Assembly (NCBI GenBank): GCA_017853315.1
Contig: JAFMJW010000015.1
Span: 1-32,693 of the forward strand
From: Alphaproteobacteria bacterium
GTDB taxonomy: Bacteria; Desulfobacterota; Binatia; UBA12015
Length of the DNA stretch: 32,693 nt
Direction of reading: 5' to 3'
Shown here: piece after piece, positions 17,581 through 26,786 of the stretch
Position numbering within the stretch: the first letter of the stretch is position 1
How the letters are laid out: each line of letters opens with the position of its first letter
Translations under genes and position numbers: made by a program
Notes under the pieces: generated by a model
What the model saw: the letters and a program-made list of their open reading frames with translations, nothing else
Told to the model about the DNA's origin: nothing
Database searches by the model: none

Positions 17581-18900
17581 ATGACGAACATCGCCGTTCC
17601 GCGCGCGCGCGACGTCCTCCCTCTCCTCCTCGCGACGGCGGTCGCGGCCGGCTGCGGCAGTTCCTCGAGCGGCCCGGTCGGCCCCGCGACGAGTTCGCGC
17701 ATCGAGCACGTGGTCGTGATCGTGCAGGAGAACATCAGCTTCGACTCCTACATGGGCACGTGGTGTACCGCGCCGACCGGGTCGAACCCTTCGTGCACCG
17801 AGGGTCCGGAGTGCTGCGAGCGCGCGCCCGACCGCGACCCCGGCACCGGCATCGCGCCGGTCCTGCTCGACGACGCCGAGCACGCGGCCTTCGACCCGAT
17901 CCACCTGTCGGTCTGCTTCGACTCCGAGATCAACGGCGGTCGGATGGACCAGTTCGTCGCCGGCGCCGTCTGCGGCTCGAGCCAACGGAACTTCGCGCAG
18001 GCCGACGCCGCGACCGTGCCGCTCTACCACGAGTACGCCCGCGACGGCGCGATGGCCGACCGCTGGTTCCAGTCGGTCACCGGCGCGAGTTCGGCCAACG
18101 ACATGTACCTCGTTCGTGCCGCGTTCGTCTTCCCCGACAATCAATTCATGCCCGAGGGCGCGATCGGCGACGAGTGCGCGCTGAACAAGAACGTCGCGAG
18201 CTGGGACGACCCGACGATCGGCGACCTGCTCGCCGACGCGGGCATCGGCTGGTCGTTCTACGTCGAGGGCTACGACCACATGGTCGACTCGCTCGCGCGG
18301 GGCCAGTGCCCGGCGCCCGACCCGGCCTGCCCGTTGGGCATCGGCGTCTACCCCTGCGTCTACGACCCGTCGGACATTCCCTTCCAGTACTACCCGCGCT
18401 TCCGCGACGATCCCGCCTACATCAAGGACTACTCCCGGCTCGCCGAGGACCTGGCCAGCGGAACCCTGCCGCCGGTCGCTTGGGTGAAGGGCCTCGGCTT
18501 CAAGACCGAGCATCCCGGCTACGGCACCACGATCACCGCGGGCATGGAGTTCGTCGGCGGCATCGTCGACGAAATCGAGGCCTCGCCCTACGCCTCGAAC
18601 ACGCTCGTCCTGGTGGTCTACGACGAGAGCGGCGGCTACTTCGACCACGTGGCGCCGCCGCCGAACAGCACGGTCGACGGCAAGCCCTACGGCCCGCGCA
18701 CCCCGACCTTCGCCGTCGGCCGGTTCGCCAGGAAGGGAACCGTCTCGCACGTGCCGATGGAGCACGCCTCGATCGTGCGCTTCATCGAGTGGAACTGGCT
18801 CGGCGGGAAGACGGGCCAGCTCCAGACCCGCGACGCCGTGGCGAACGGCATCGGCAGCCTGCTCGATCCCGCGGAGACCGGCACGGCCGTCCCCGAGTGA
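17581..18900 (+). CDS. Phosphoesterase-family lipoprotein (phospholipase C / AcpA-like)
   Basis: 439 residues. The signal peptide ends in the lipobox AVAAGC (Cys25), so the protein is probably lipid-anchored outside the inner membrane. The N-terminal motif IEHVVVIVQENISFDSYMGT corresponds to the phosphoesterase family hallmark (ENxSFDxYFG), with Glu50-Asn51 expected at the metal site. The late motif YDESGGYFDHVAPPP corresponds to the family's DExGGxxDHVxPP. Members include phosphatidylcholine-specific phospholipase C and AcpA acid phosphatase; I cannot separate these by eye. Many cysteines in the insert region suggest disulfides. The stop overlaps the next gene's GTG start by four bases, which points to translational coupling with a membrane glycosyltransferase-like protein. 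A short GGTGA/TCACC repeat lies 20 bases before the start. Confidence 0.88.
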   Translation: MTNIAVPRARDVLPLLLATAVAAGCGSSSSGPVGPATSSRIEHVVVIVQENISFDSYMGTWCTAPTGSNPSCTEGPECCERAPDRDPGTGIAPVLLDDAEHAAFDPIHLSVCFDSEINGGRMDQFVAGAVCGSSQRNFAQADAATVPLYHEYARDGAMADRWFQSVTGASSANDMYLVRAAFVFPDNQFMPEGAIGDECALNKNVASWDDPTIGDLLADAGIGWSFYVEGYDHMVDSLARGQCPAPDPACPLGIGVYPCVYDPSDIPFQYYPRFRDDPAYIKDYSRLAEDLASGTLPPVAWVKGLGFKTEHPGYGTTITAGMEFVGGIVDEIEASPYASNTLVLVVYDESGGYFDHVAPPPNSTVDGKPYGPRTPTFAVGRFARKGTVSHVPMEHASIVRFIEWNWLGGKTGQLQTRDAVANGIGSLLDPAETGTAVPE

Positions 18901-20498
18901 CCCCGGGGGAGTCGAGACCGACGCCCGCCGCCGGACCTGCCGGCGGCGGGAGCGACCTCCGCTTCGGGCTGCTCGCCACGGCGCTGCTCGCGGCTCTCGT
19001 CCTCGCGACCCACCGCGAGGCGCTCGGCTGCTGGTTCGCCTCGGACGACTTCCGCTGGCTCGAGATCAGCGAGCCCGGCGACGTCCTGCGGAGCTTCGTC
19101 GGGCCGTGGGGGCACGGCCCCGCCTACCGTCCGCTCTCGCGCGTGAGCTTCCTCCTCGACCGGGCGGTCTTCGGTCTCGACGCGCGCGGCTGGCACCTCC
19201 ACGGGCTCTTCGCCCACGCCGTCGCCGCCGCGCTCTTCGCGGTGCTGCTGCGCCGCCTCTCGCGCGACGCGGTGTTCGCACTCGCCTCGGCCGCGGTCTT
19301 CGCCGTCTTCCCGCTCGGCTACGAGAACTCGATCTGGATCTCGGGCCGCATCCACGCGATCGGGCTCTCCTGGTCGCTCGCGGCGCTGGTGTTCTTCGAC
19401 CGCGTCGCGGCGGCCCGTCGACGCGGCGACGCGCTCGCCTTCCTCGCCTGCTACGCGCTGGCGCTGCTCGCCTACGAGGCGAGCGCCTACGTGCCGCTCT
19501 TCGCGGTGCTCGTGGCGCTCGCGCGACGCCCCGTGGCCGGGCATCGACCCGCCCTTCTCCGAGCCTGGCTCGCAGCCCTCGCGCTCACGGTCGCATGGCT
19601 CGCCCTGCGCCGCTGGGCGGTCGGCGGCGAGACGCTCTACCCGATGCGCTCGGCCGGCGACCTGCTCTCGCTCGACTTCGCCGCGCACGCCGCGAAGGCG
19701 CTGCGCCGGCTCCTGCAGCGGCTCGCACCCGCGTGGTGGGCGGTCGCCGCCGCGGCCCTCGCGACCGCGTGGGCAGCGCCGCGACTGCTCGCTCTCGTCC
19801 CGCTCGGTGCGCTCGTCGCGGCGATCGGCTTCGCGCCCTTCGCGCTCGTCACGGGCGGCGTGCCGGCGCGCTTCCTCTACGCGAGCCAGCTCGGGGTCGC
19901 GATCGCCGTCGGTGCGGTCGTCGCGGGCGCGGCGCGGGTGCCGCGCGCAGGCGGACTCCTCGCCGCGGGGCTCGCCGCGGCGATCCTCTGGCCGCTCGGC
20001 GCGCAGACCGACGCGATCGCGCGCGACTGGCGGATCGCGGGCCAGGTCGGCCGACGCGTGCTCGACGACGTCGACCGCGCGACGCCGACCGGCGCGGGGC
20101 CCGGCATCACCGTGCTTCTCGGCGCGCCCTACGAGATCCGCGAGCGGATGGTCTTCTCGACCTACCTCGACGCGGCGATGCGGGTGTTCCACCCCGACCA
20201 CCCGCGACTCGTCGTCCCCGGGCAGTGGTTCCACGACGCCGACCGGCGCGTGGCCGCGGGAATGATGGCGGCGACGATCGACGGCGACGCGGCGCGCCGC
20301 GGCGCGGAGGGAAGGCCGCCGGTCGGATGCGGCGACGCGCGTCGGGCCCTCGACGCGGGCGGGCTCGACGCCTTCGCCCCGGCTCTCGTCGACTGCGGCG
20401 GCGCCTTCCTCGTCGCGACCACGCCCGACTTCGCCGTGCGCGCGCTCGACCCGGCCGCAGCCGCCGCCTCGCTCCGGACCACGGCTTCCCGACCGTAG
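18897..20498 (+). CDS. Multi-pass membrane protein, GT-C glycosyltransferase-like
   Basis: 533 residues with about ten hydrophobic segments. The start is GTG at 18897, overlapping the upstream stop (GTGA). The first periplasmic loop contains [10 protein letters not shown], an acidic pair in the place expected for the GT-C catalytic motif. It is followed by [32 protein letters not shown], a pattern I know from PMT/TMTC-like proteins that transfer sugars from polyprenyl-phosphate donors. The C-terminal 150 residues are soluble and contain no TPR repeats that I can see. It probably moves a sugar onto an exported protein or lipid, but neither donor nor acceptor can be read. Coupling to the phosphoesterase lipoprotein suggests related substrates at the outer face of the membrane. 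Confidence 0.78.
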   Translation: MTPGESRPTPAAGPAGGGSDLRFGLLATALLAALVLATHREALGCWFASDDFRWLEISEPGDVLRSFVGPWGHGPAYRPLSRVSFLLDRAVFGLDARGWHLHGLFAHAVAAALFAVLLRRLSRDAVFALASAAVFAVFPLGYENSIWISGRIHAIGLSWSLAALVFFDRVAAARRRGDALAFLACYALALLAYEASAYVPLFAVLVALARRPVAGHRPALLRAWLAALALTVAWLALRRWAVGGETLYPMRSAGDLLSLDFAAHAAKALRRLLQRLAPAWWAVAAAALATAWAAPRLLALVPLGALVAAIGFAPFALVTGGVPARFLYASQLGVAIAVGAVVAGAARVPRAGGLLAAGLAAAILWPLGAQTDAIARDWRIAGQVGRRVLDDVDRATPTGAGPGITVLLGAPYEIRERMVFSTYLDAAMRVFHPDHPRLVVPGQWFHDADRRVAAGMMAATIDGDAARRGAEGRPPVGCGDARRALDAGGLDAFAPALVDCGGAFLVATTPDFAVRALDPAAAAASLRTTASRP

Positions 20499-20586
20499 CG
20501 GGGCCGGGCGGCTCTGGCATCGGACCCGGCGATCCTGTTGGATCGGGAAGGCGCCGCCTCGCGCGGCCATTCGGAAGGAGACCGCC

Positions 20587-21786
20587 GTGCATTTCGACCA
20601 CTCGGACAAGGTGAAGGGCCTGCTCGGGAAGCTGCAGGAGTTCATGGACGCCCACGTCTACCCGGCCGAGGCCGTCTACGACGCCGAGCTCGAGAAGCAC
20701 GGCCGCTGGAAGCAGCCGCCGGTCATCGAGGAGCTGAAGCGCAGGGCGAAGGCGGCCGGGCTCTGGAACCTCTTCCTCCCCGAGAGCGAGCGCGGCGCAG
20801 GACTGACCAACGTCGAGTACGCGCCGCTGTGCGAGGTCATGGGACGCTCGCCGATCGCGCCCGAGACCTTCAACTGCGCGGCCCCCGACACCGGCAACAT
20901 GGAGGTGATCGAGCGCTACGGCACCGCGGAACAGAAGAAGCAGTGGCTCGAGCCGCTGCTGGACGGGAAGATCCGGTCCGCCTTCGCGATGACCGAGCCC
21001 GAGGTCGCGTCCTCCGACGCGACGAACATCCGCTGCCGCATCGAGCGCGACGGCGACCACTACGTGATCAACGGCCGCAAGTGGTGGACCTCCGGCATCC
21101 TCCACCCGCACTGCCGCGTCCTGATCGTCATGGGCAAGACGAACCCCGACGCGCCCGTCCACCAGCAGCAGTCGCAGATCCTCGTGCCCGCGGACGCACC
21201 CGGCGTGAAGGTGCTGCGCCACCTTCCGGTCTTCGGCTACGACGACGCACCGCACGGCCATGGCGAGGTGCTGTTCGAGGACGTGCGCGTACCGGCCTCG
21301 AACATCGTGCTCGGCGAAGGCCGCGGCTTCGAGATCGCGCAGGGGCGCCTCGGCCCCGGCCGCATCCACCACTGCATGCGGGTGATCGGGGTGGCCGAGC
21401 GGGCGCTCGATGCGATGTGCCGACGGGTGAAGGAGCGCGTCGCCTTCGGCAAGCCGGTCGCCGAGCAGACCGTGACCCTCGAGCGCATCGCCGAGTCGCG
21501 GATCGCGATCGAGCAGTGCCGGCTGCTGACGCTCAAGGCCGCCTACATGATGGACACGGTCGGCAACAAGGTCGCGCGCAAGGAGATCGCGATGATCAAG
21601 GTCGCCGCACCGAACATGGCGCTCAAGGTGATCGACTGGGCGATCCAGGCCCACGGCGGCGGCGGCGTCTCGGAGGACTTCGGGCTGGCCGGCATGTGGG
21701 CCGGCGCACGCACGCTGCGCCTCGCCGACGGCCCCGACGAGGTCCACCGCAACCAGATCGGCAAGCTCGAGCTGCGCGAGCACTGA
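20587..21786 (+). CDS. Acyl-CoA dehydrogenase (ACAD10/11-like)
   Basis: FAD-dependent enzyme of 399 residues that introduces the alpha-beta double bond in an acyl-CoA. The GTG start at 20587 is preceded by AAGGAG. The FAD/acyl-binding strand [16 protein letters not shown] is typical, as are GRKWWTSGI, the [13 protein letters not shown] helix and the late [12 protein letters not shown]. The end [21 protein letters not shown] matches the ACAD10/11 branch, in which the catalytic residue arrangement differs from short-chain ACADs. The gap before it (88 bp) contains a small palindrome, CGATCC/GGATCG (20530-20545). An SDR follows after five bases, so the pair probably acts in one lipid or branched-acid oxidation route (inference). 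Confidence 0.94.
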   Translation: MHFDHSDKVKGLLGKLQEFMDAHVYPAEAVYDAELEKHGRWKQPPVIEELKRRAKAAGLWNLFLPESERGAGLTNVEYAPLCEVMGRSPIAPETFNCAAPDTGNMEVIERYGTAEQKKQWLEPLLDGKIRSAFAMTEPEVASSDATNIRCRIERDGDHYVINGRKWWTSGILHPHCRVLIVMGKTNPDAPVHQQQSQILVPADAPGVKVLRHLPVFGYDDAPHGHGEVLFEDVRVPASNIVLGEGRGFEIAQGRLGPGRIHHCMRVIGVAERALDAMCRRVKERVAFGKPVAEQTVTLERIAESRIAIEQCRLLTLKAAYMMDTVGNKVARKEIAMIKVAAPNMALKVIDWAIQAHGGGGVSEDFGLAGMWAGARTLRLADGPDEVHRNQIGKLELREH

Positions 21787-21791
21787 GAGCC

Positions 21792-22550
21792 GTGGCCGAC
21801 GCCGCACGGCTCTTCGACCTCTCGGGCAAGGTCGCGCTCGTCACCGGGGGGAGCCGCGGGCTCGGCCGCGAGATGGTACTCGCCTTCGCCCGCGCGGGCG
21901 CCGACGTCGTCGTCGCGAGCCGCAAGGCGGACGCCTGCGAACGGGTCGCGGACGAGGTCCGCGCGCTCGGCCGACGCGCGCTGGCGCAAGCCTGCCACGT
22001 CGGCGACTGGCAGGCGGTGGACGCGCTCGCCGACGCCGCGTGGTCGGCCTTCGGCCGGGTCGACGTGCTCGTGAACAACGCGGGGATGTCGCCGCTCTAC
22101 CCGTCGCTCGACGCGGTCGGCGAGGCGCTCTGGGACAAGGTGCTGGCCGTGAACCTGAAGGGGCCCTTCCGGCTCGCGGCGAACCTCGGCACGCGCATGG
22201 CAGCCGGCGCGGGCGGCTCGATCGTGAACGTGAGCAGCACGGCCGCCGTCTCCCCGACCCCGGCCGAGGCGCCGTACGGCGCGGCCAAGGCGGGCCTGAA
22301 CGCGCTCACGATCGCGTTCGCACAGGCGTTCGGCCCGAAGGTCCGGGTGAACGCGATCATGCCCGGCCCCTTCCTCACCGACATCTCGAAGGCGTGGCCC
22401 GAGCCGATGCTGCGCGCGATCGAGCGGGGCGCGGCCCTCGGTCGCGCCGGCGAGCCGTCGGAGATCGTGGGCGCGGCGCTCTACTTCGCGTCGGACGCGT
22501 CGAGCTTCACGACCGGGTCGATCCTGCGCATCGACGGCGGGCGGGCCTGA
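21792..22550 (+). CDS. SDR-family oxidoreductase
   Basis: 252 residues, start GTG at 21792, five bases after the acyl-CoA dehydrogenase stop. Classical SDR marks are TGGSRGLG (Rossmann glycines), NNAG, NVSSTAAVS and the YGAAK catalytic pair, then VNAIMPGPFLTD. The C-terminal FTTGSILRIDGG is family-typical. Because of its position it may reduce or oxidise the hydroxyacyl or ketoacyl product of the preceding ACAD; that is inference. It converges with dapL, 93 bp away, with an inverted repeat between. Confidence 0.92.
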   Translation: MADAARLFDLSGKVALVTGGSRGLGREMVLAFARAGADVVVASRKADACERVADEVRALGRRALAQACHVGDWQAVDALADAAWSAFGRVDVLVNNAGMSPLYPSLDAVGEALWDKVLAVNLKGPFRLAANLGTRMAAGAGGSIVNVSSTAAVSPTPAEAPYGAAKAGLNALTIAFAQAFGPKVRVNAIMPGPFLTDISKAWPEPMLRAIERGAALGRAGEPSEIVGAALYFASDASSFTTGSILRIDGGRA

Positions 22551-22558
22551 TCCCCGGG

Positions 22559-22603
22559 CCGGTCGCCGCCGCGGAGGAACCGGGCGTCGACTCCGGCGAC
22601 CGG
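22559..22603. terminator. Inverted repeat between convergent SDR and dapL genes
   Basis: A perfect 10-bp repeat CCGGTCGCCG / CGGCGACCGG with a 25-base loop lies just after the SDR stop and about 40 bases beyond the dapL stop on the other strand. It could serve both genes as a transcription end. There is no T-run and the loop is long, so this is tentative. Confidence 0.35.
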
Positions 22604-22643
22604 TCGCGACTCCGCCCCTCGCCGCGGACGGCGAGGCCGTCGC

Positions 22644-23873
22644 TCACCAGGTCGCCCGCCCGATCCTCGCGACCGCTTCCTCGACGTTCTCGCGCGAGTT
22701 GAACGCGGACAGCCGGAAGTAGCCCTCGCCCGACGGCCCGAAGCCCGAACCCGGCGTGCCGACGACGTTCGCCTGGGAGAGCAGGCGGTCGAAGAAGTCC
22801 CACGAGGTGAGGCCCTTCGGGGTCCGCAGCCAGATGTAGGGCGCGTTGGTCCCGCCGAAGACCGTGAATCCCGCGTCCGCGAGCCCGCGCCGGATGATGG
22901 CGGCGTTCTCCATGTAGAAGCGGACGATGTCGCCGGTCTGCCGGCGCCCCTCGGGCGAGTAGACGGCGGCCGCCCCGCGCTGCACCGGGTAGGAGACGCC
23001 GTTGAACTTGGTCGTCTGGCGGCGGTTCCAGAGCCCGTTCACGGCGACCCGCTCGCCCCCGGCCTCGGCCGTGACGCCCTTCGGCACGACCGTGAAGGCG
23101 CAGCGCGTACCGGTGAAGCCGGCCGTCTTCGAGAAGCTGCGGAACTCGATCGCGACCTCCTTCGCGCCGGGGATCTCGTAGATCGAGCGCGGGATCGCGG
23201 GGTCCGACACGTAGGCCTCGTAGGCCGCGTCGAAGAGGATGATCGATCCGTGCGCGCGCGCGTACTCGACCCAGCGCGCGAGCTCGTCGCGCCCGGCGGC
23301 GGCGCCGGTCGGGTTGTTCGGCGAGCAGAGGTAGATCAGGTCGACCTTCTGCTTCGGCAGGTCGGGCACGAAGCCGTTCTCGGCGGTGGCCGGCATGTAG
23401 ACGATGCCCGCGTAGCGGCCGTCGGGCCCGGCCGCGCCGGTGCGGCCCGCCATCACGTTCGTGTCGAGGTAGACCGGGTAGACCGGGTCGGTCAGCGCGA
23501 CCACGTTGTCGAGCCCGAAGATCTCCTGGATGTTGCCGCTGTCGCACTTGGAGCCGTCGGAGACGAAGACCTCGTCGCGGGCGATCTCGACTCCGCGCGA
23601 GGCGTAGTCGTGCTCGCGGACCAGGTCGATCAGGAAGTCGTAGCCCTGTTCGGGCCCGTAGCCGCGGAAGCCGCCGTCGGTCCCCATCTCGTCGACCGCG
23701 GCGCGCATCGCGTCCACCACCGCGGGCACGAGCGGCCGGGTGACGTCGCCGATGCCGAGCCGGATGATCTTCGCACCCTCGTTCGCCGCGGCGAACGCCG
23801 CGACGCGGCGCCCGATCTCGGGGAAGAGGTAGCCGGCCTTGAGCTTGAGATAGTTCGCGTTCGCCTTCGCCAT
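22644..23873 (-). CDS. dapL: LL-diaminopimelate aminotransferase
   Basis: PLP enzyme of 409 residues that converts tetrahydrodipicolinate directly to LL-diaminopimelate, bypassing the succinylase or acetylase steps of lysine and cell-wall precursor synthesis. The N-terminus [20 protein letters not shown] and [12 protein letters not shown] are typical of DapL. The PLP-lysine is Lys249 in [13 protein letters not shown], and SPNNPTGA holds the usual Asn. [10 protein letters not shown] and [12 protein letters not shown] are also diagnostic. The ATG at 23873 is right because the homology starts there, although the frame is open further upstream. A 15-bp palindrome sits just upstream of the start, where a ribosome site would lie. 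It diverges from the sulfotransferase across 255 bp. Confidence 0.96.
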   Translation of the reverse strand: MAKANANYLKLKAGYLFPEIGRRVAAFAAANEGAKIIRLGIGDVTRPLVPAVVDAMRAAVDEMGTDGGFRGYGPEQGYDFLIDLVREHDYASRGVEIARDEVFVSDGSKCDSGNIQEIFGLDNVVALTDPVYPVYLDTNVMAGRTGAAGPDGRYAGIVYMPATAENGFVPDLPKQKVDLIYLCSPNNPTGAAAGRDELARWVEYARAHGSIILFDAAYEAYVSDPAIPRSIYEIPGAKEVAIEFRSFSKTAGFTGTRCAFTVVPKGVTAEAGGERVAVNGLWNRRQTTKFNGVSYPVQRGAAAVYSPEGRRQTGDIVRFYMENAAIIRRGLADAGFTVFGGTNAPYIWLRTPKGLTSWDFFDRLLSQANVVGTPGSGFGPSGEGYFRLSAFNSRENVEEAVARIGRATW

Positions 23874-23877
23874 GCGA

Positions 23878-23892
23878 GACGGCTTAGCCGTC
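23878..23892 (-). promoter_or_regulatory. Palindrome just upstream of dapL
   Basis: GACGGCT-T-AGCCGTC, a perfect 7-bp inverted repeat with a one-base centre, starts four bases upstream of the dapL ATG. Its short centre suits a dimeric DNA-binding protein better than an RNA hairpin. It covers the region where a Shine-Dalgarno sequence would be. No function is demonstrated. Confidence 0.35.
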
Positions 23893-24128
23893 CACCGGCG
23901 GGGAGCCAAGCCGCGGACGGCGTTCGCGACGCGACGCGGATCGCCGTGCCACTCGCACGGAGGATCTTGCGCCCGTCGATCCCCGACCGAGGCGCTCCGA
24001 TGCCTTGCCCCACGAGGTCGCCCCTTGGTACCCTCGCGGACGGGGCACCGCGGTCGCTCCATCCCGGTCCCCGACGGCAGGGTCCCGGCGACGGGCGCGC
24101 CCGCGGTCGAGCGTCGGCAGTTTCGCAC

Positions 24129-25130
24129 ATGCGAATTCGTCTCGAACCACCGCCCGTCTTCTTCATGCACGTTCCCAAGACGGGTGGCACCGCCATCGGA
24201 CGGTGGCTGAAGTCGGTCTACCGCGCGCGGGACTACGTCCATCTCGACGTTCAGCAGATCGCGGATCTCCCGCCGGAATCGCTCGCCCGGCACCGCTGCT
24301 ACCACTCGGCCGGTCATTTCGGACGCGACGTGCTGCGGATGACGCGGCGGGACGACCTCGCGACGTTCACCGTCCTGCGCGAGCCGATCGAACGCTGCGT
24401 CTCCGGATACCACCATTTTCGCCGAGCCTTGCTGCTGCACCCGCAGACCTTTCGACCGGGTTACGTCGCCCGGATGCTCGCCAGGCTCCCGGAAGACATT
24501 TCCGACGTCGACCACGACTTCCTCGACACGATCCGCGACACGCAGACGGACGTTCTCGGGGCGAGACGCGACTACGAGGGGTTCTTCGACGACCTGCGAC
24601 GTCGACGCGCCGCCGAGGGGCGCTCCGCGCTCCTCAGGCCTCATGTCGTCGCCCACGTTCCCGGCACCGAGGACCCTCGACGGACGTTCGCGCGGGCCGT
24701 CGAATGGCTGCGCACCATGCCCGTCGTCGGCCTGGCGGAACGTTTCGGGGAGACGCTGCAGCTGGTTGCCGACTTCCTGGGTGTTCCGCCGCCCCGCACA
24801 CCGGTGACGGCGAATGCAAATCCGACCCGCAAGACCCTTCACGAGACGTACCGCTCCGCGCTCGCCCCCGACACCCTCGCGCAGCTCGAGGCGATCAACC
24901 GCCAGGATCTCGCCCTCCACGAGATCGCCCGCGATCTCTTCGAGCAGCAGTGGGCGCGATTCCGTAGCCGCCGCGGCCGCACGATCAGCATCGGCCCGCG
25001 ATGGCGCTCCCTGGAGAACCGTCTCGGATCGCGGGAGCGCGGCCTGGAGAAGTCGCGGAACCCGATCGCGACGTCCCTGGCACCCGGGATCCCGTCGAGC
25101 GAGCGCGGGATCGCGGCGTCCGACAGCTAG
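24129..25130 (+). CDS. Sulfotransferase family protein (PAPS-dependent)
   Basis: 333 residues, predicted to transfer a sulfuryl group from PAPS to a sugar, lipid or small molecule. The 5'-phosphosulfate loop is [13 protein letters not shown] (residues 14-26), and the 3'-phosphate site is [11 protein letters not shown] with Arg84 and Ser92. The rest is a typical loosely conserved sulfotransferase-2 fold, and the acceptor is unknown. The ATG at 24129 is the last start before homology; no clear ribosome site is visible. A start at 24000 in the same frame adds 43 unlike-family residues and is rejected. About 15 of the first 68 codons end in A or T, against one of 66 in the acyl-CoA dehydrogenase gene, so the gene may be a recent arrival. 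Convergent with the esterase gene, with a hairpin between. Confidence 0.88.
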   Translation: MRIRLEPPPVFFMHVPKTGGTAIGRWLKSVYRARDYVHLDVQQIADLPPESLARHRCYHSAGHFGRDVLRMTRRDDLATFTVLREPIERCVSGYHHFRRALLLHPQTFRPGYVARMLARLPEDISDVDHDFLDTIRDTQTDVLGARRDYEGFFDDLRRRRAAEGRSALLRPHVVAHVPGTEDPRRTFARAVEWLRTMPVVGLAERFGETLQLVADFLGVPPPRTPVTANANPTRKTLHETYRSALAPDTLAQLEAINRQDLALHEIARDLFEQQWARFRSRRGRTISIGPRWRSLENRLGSRERGLEKSRNPIATSLAPGIPSSERGIAASDS

Positions 25131-25177
25131 GCCGCTTCGAACGGGGCGATCGAGCCCGGCCCCCATCCCGCGCACGG

Positions 25178-25221
25178 CGGCGCGGCTCGGCCGTTCCCCG
25201 CGGAGGAGCCGAGCCGCGCCG
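25178..25221. terminator. Bidirectional terminator-like hairpin between convergent genes
   Basis: A perfect 14-bp inverted repeat (arms 25178-25191 and 25208-25221, 16-base loop) fills the short gap between the sulfotransferase stop (25130) and the esterase stop (25225 on the other strand). Its right arm ends three bases from the esterase stop. There is no T-run on either side. Confidence 0.5.
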
Positions 25222-25224
25222 GCT

Positions 25225-26757
25225 TCAGCGTGCGGCCGACACGCTCGCCGGCGGGTGGGCCGCGAAGAACTTCCAGGTCTCGCTCGAGGCGACGAACGAC
25301 GGGCTCTGGTAGCCGAACGGGCAGTTGCCGATGCCGGGCAGGAGAGGCGGCGTGCCGCCCGGCCAGGTGTGGCCTCCGCCGTTCACCGTGCACTGCTCGA
25401 CGTCGACTCCGGCCGCGCAGCCGGAGAACCTCTGGCAGGCGGCGTCGGGGCGATCCGTGCCGCGTCCGGGCTTGTCGCGGCACCCTGCGCGCGCGCGCCA
25501 GCCCTCGATCGTCTCGGCCACCGACGGGTAGGCGACACCGCTCGCGCCGCAGCCGAATCCCCCGTCGAAGGGGACGTGCTGGTCGGCGGCCCCGTGGATC
25601 TCGAACACCGGCACGGGACGGACGGGCGCGCAGGCAGCGGCCATGTTCGTCCCGGCGACCGGCCCGATCGCGCGGATCCGGTCGGCGAGCTCGCAGGCCA
25701 GGCGATGACTCAGGATCGCACCGTTCGACATGCCCTGCGCGTAGACGCGGCGGCGGTCGATGCACGTGGTCGCCTCGAGGCGGTCGAGAAGCGCGCGCAC
25801 GAAGCCGACGTCGTCGACGTTCGCCGAGACCGCGTATCCGCAGCAGCCGCCGCCGTTCCAGGTCCGGATGCCGTAGACGGGGTCGGCGACGCCGTCGGGA
25901 GAGACCGCGACGAAGCCGGCCGAGTTCGCGACCTCGGTGATGCGCGAACTCGACTCGATCTGCGCGCCGCTGCCGAATCCGCCGTGCAGGTTCAGGACGA
26001 CGGGCCTCGGCGTGAGGCCGTCGTAGGAGCCGGGCAGGTAGACGCGGAAGGTCCGGGCGATCCCGTCGTGGACGAGCGAGTCGACCGTGGCGACGCCCGG
26101 GGGATAGGGAGGTGGCGTGGAACCGCAGCCCGCGCTCGGGAGCGGCGGCACGCCGGCCCGCGGATCGAGGCGCGCCGAGGTTCTCGCCCTGGCGTCGGTG
26201 GAGACCTGCCCCGGCCCGAAGATCGCCTCGAAGCACGCCGGGCTCGCATCGTTCACGACCTGGAGCGTGAGGGCGCCGACCGGCGCCCGCGGGAGCGCGG
26301 GCAGCGCGGCTCCGCGCGCGTCGAGCTTCAGCTGAGTCGTCGACTTCGGACTCGCCTTCAGGCCGATGGAGCGAACCCCCGAGGAGCCGCTCGACGCGTC
26401 GGCGTAACGGAATCCCGACGAGAGGGAGACCCAGCAGGGTTCGCCGGCACAGTCCCCTGCCGGCGGCACGTCGAGCGAGAGCAGGCGCCCCGCTTCGTCC
26501 CAGAGACAGAACGACGTCGTCGTCGATGCGGTCGGGTCGCCGAAGTCGGCGACCGCCGTCGCGGGCCCCTTCTTCCACGCGAGCGTCACGCGCCGGCCGG
26601 CGGGGTCGGCACGGTCGTCGACCGAGAGCGTCGCCTGCCCTGCGGCACGGCAGGCGGCGAGCGGCCGATCGGGACAAGCCGCGTCGGCGGGCACGGCTCC
26701 GCAGAGGAGCACCGCGAGGATCGGAGCCGACGACGTCAACGACGGGATCGAGCGCAT
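25225..26757 (-). CDS. Secreted PHB-depolymerase/feruloyl-esterase-like hydrolase with extra N-terminal module
   Basis: 510 residues with a Sec signal peptide (cut near PADA-AC, residue 27). The C-terminal half (220-510) is an alpha/beta-hydrolase of the PHB depolymerase (LpqC) type: LHGG oxyanion loop at 258-260, nucleophile Ser344 in QGMSNGA, Asp392 in [10 protein letters not shown] and His463 in GGHTWPG. It could cleave polyesters or feruloyl esters; the substrate is not evident. Residues 27-190 are a separate Cys-containing module with [16 protein letters not shown] and [18 protein letters not shown]. It resembles, in order and spacing of motifs, the small secreted proteins at 13818 and 28481. 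A Pro/Ser-rich linker (200-222) joins the halves. It lies 29 bp after the rhomboid gene and is probably co-transcribed with it. Confidence 0.87.
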   Translation of the reverse strand: MRSIPSLTSSAPILAVLLCGAVPADAACPDRPLAACRAAGQATLSVDDRADPAGRRVTLAWKKGPATAVADFGDPTASTTTSFCLWDEAGRLLSLDVPPAGDCAGEPCWVSLSSGFRYADASSGSSGVRSIGLKASPKSTTQLKLDARGAALPALPRAPVGALTLQVVNDASPACFEAIFGPGQVSTDARARTSARLDPRAGVPPLPSAGCGSTPPPYPPGVATVDSLVHDGIARTFRVYLPGSYDGLTPRPVVLNLHGGFGSGAQIESSSRITEVANSAGFVAVSPDGVADPVYGIRTWNGGGCCGYAVSANVDDVGFVRALLDRLEATTCIDRRRVYAQGMSNGAILSHRLACELADRIRAIGPVAGTNMAAACAPVRPVPVFEIHGAADQHVPFDGGFGCGASGVAYPSVAETIEGWRARAGCRDKPGRGTDRPDAACQRFSGCAAGVDVEQCTVNGGGHTWPGGTPPLLPGIGNCPFGYQSPSFVASSETWKFFAAHPPASVSAAR

Positions 26758-26786
26758 GAGACAGCCTGGAGTCCTCGGTGCGGTCT

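Noticed and set aside
20530-20545. CGATCC-TGTT-GGATCG stem upstream of the acyl-CoA dehydrogenase as a regulator site
   Set aside because: A six-base stem is short and I cannot link it to a known regulator. It is noted only in the gene entry.
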